In this document: in pieces, positions 5,770-6,537 of the stretch
How positions within the stretch are numbered: position 1 is the stretch's first letter
Layout of the letters: every line of letters starts with the position of its first letter
Source of the DNA: Opitutaceae bacterium
Lineage (GTDB): Bacteria > Verrucomicrobiota > Verrucomicrobiia > Opitutales > Opitutaceae
NCBI GenBank assembly: GCA_025352845.1
Contig: JANXSC010000521.1
Location: 1-6,537 of the forward strand
Length of the DNA: 6,537 nt
Reading direction: 5' to 3'
Notes under the pieces: model-generated
The model's input: only the letters and a program-made list of their open reading frames with translations
Told to the model about the DNA's origin: nothing
Database searches by the model: none
Program-made: the position numbers and the translations under genes

Positions 5770-6537
5770 TTACGCCGCGGCCCGACCCATCGCGGCGGCG
5801 AGAAGTTTTTCCTGTGTGAACTCGCCGCGGGCAAACTCCCCGCCGATTCGCCCGGCGGCGAGCATGATGATCCGGTCGCTCATACCCATGAGTTCAGGGA
5901 GTTCACTGGAGACGAGAATCACCGCTTTGCCCGAGGCGGTGAGTTGATTGATCAATTCGTAGACTTCCAATTTCGCGCCGACATCGATGCCGCGTGTCGG
6001 CTCGTCGAGGAGCACGACGGCCGGTTCCGTCATGAGCGCCTTGCCAAGGACCACCTTCTGTTGGTTGCCGCCGGAAAGTTCGCCGGCGAACGCACTCTGG
6101 TTTGGCGCTTTGATGCGGAGTGAGTCGAAGAACTCTTGGTTACGGCGAAACTCCACCGGCTGGTCGATGCGGCCCGCTGCCGAAACGAATCGGTGCAGAC
6201 TGGAGAGCGAGAGGTTGAACCCGATCGATTGACCGAGCACGAGGCCATGGCGTCGCCGATCCTCGCTGGCGAGCACGAGACCGCGGGCGATGGACTCGCG
6301 CGGCGAGGGGCGCGAATAGTCTGCGTTGCGCAAGATCACTTCGCCACCGATGCGATGCCCCCACGCGCCGAAAAGATGCATCAGCAGCTCCGTGCGCCCC
6401 GCGCCCATCAGGCCGCCGAAGCCGAGGACTTCACTCGCGCGCAACTTGAAGGAAATATCGCGGAGAAACGGCGGGGCATTTTTCGACGGCGCGACGGAGA
6501 GATCGGAGACACGAAGCGGGTGGGGCGCGTTGACCCC
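5770..6537 (-). CDS. xylG: ABC sugar transporter ATPase, XylG/RbsA-like, N-terminal half outside window
   Basis: The C-terminal 255 residues of a double-ABC-domain ATPase (family length about 500), open at the window edge. This is the second nucleotide-binding domain. Counting from the first visible residue, the degenerate Walker A segment GLMGAGRTEL (about 42-51) has Arg where the canonical Lys would be, which is normal for the second domain in this family. The ABC signature LSGGNQQK is at about 154-161, Walker B VVLLDEPTRGID at about 174-185, and the switch region VSSELPELMGMSDR follows. The family's ASEDRRRHGLVL segment (about 90-101) is also present. It powers sugar import with the permease encoded 16 bases downstream. 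The gene symbol rests on the XylH-like permease; RbsA, MglA or another family member remains possible. The stop codon is TAA at 5770-5772. Confidence 0.92.
   Translation of the reverse strand, partial: GVNAPHPLRVSDLSVAPSKNAPPFLRDISFKLRASEVLGFGGLMGAGRTELLMHLFGAWGHRIGGEVILRNADYSRPSPRESIARGLVLASEDRRRHGLVLGQSIGFNLSLSSLHRFVSAAGRIDQPVEFRRNQEFFDSLRIKAPNQSAFAGELSGGNQQKVVLGKALMTEPAVVLLDEPTRGIDVGAKLEVYELINQLTASGKAVILVSSELPELMGMSDRIIMLAAGRIGGEFARGEFTQEKLLAAAMGRAAA

Noticed and set aside
5754..5834. N-terminal extension of the permease
   Set aside because: It would overlap the end of the ATPase gene and adds a polar stretch not found in XylH-type permeases; the ATG at 5753 gives the expected length.
6400..6450. 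Degenerate Walker A (Arg instead of Lys) in the ATPase as a sign of inactivation
   Set aside because: The second nucleotide-binding domain of RbsA/XylG/MglA-type ATPases normally has this variant, so it is not an anomaly.
1..6537. CRISPR arrays, tRNA/rRNA genes, insertion sequences
   Set aside because: No spaced repeat series, cloverleaf-like segment, transposase motif or terminal inverted repeats were seen; nearly all bases are accounted for by the seven genes.

Overview
The window is GC-rich, almost fully coding bacterial DNA with seven genes (two cut by the window ends), and no tRNA, rRNA, CRISPR array or mobile element was seen. None of the six visible gene starts has a convincing Shine-Dalgarno sequence. 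That, the GC-rich coding and the gene content fit a Gram-negative environmental bacterium, possibly of the Verrucomicrobia (Opitutus-like). This placement is an impression from protein style and is not proven by the sequence.

Left block (1-2904, minus strand): reading in the direction of transcription, there is an acyl carrier protein fused to a FabA/FabZ-type hotdog dehydratase (2904-1918). It is followed by a strong intrinsic terminator (about 1845-1880), a FabB/FabF-type beta-ketoacyl-ACP synthase (1758-496), and 4 bases later a short-chain dehydrogenase/reductase that runs off the window (491-1). Together they give carrier, condensing enzyme, dehydratase and a possible ketoreductase: most of a fatty-acid or polyketide elongation cycle. 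No enoyl reductase is visible.

Middle block (3068-4629, plus strand): it diverges from the ACP-dehydratase gene across a 163-base intergenic region. A GT4-type glycosyltransferase and a YbgC/4HBT-type acyl-CoA thioesterase overlap by ATGA and are very likely co-transcribed. With the left block, this gives a set (KS, ACP, DH, SDR, thioesterase, glycosyltransferase) like those in aryl-polyene or specialised-lipid clusters. The link is inferred from gene content and adjacency; the product is unknown.

Right block (4626-6537, minus strand): an ABC sugar importer of the ribose/xylose class, with the ATPase (C-terminal half only) transcribed before a permease that closely resembles XylH. The permease stop overlaps the thioesterase stop by 4 bases, tail to tail. 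This looks like a separate, catabolic unit that marks the edge of the lipid/polyketide-like locus.
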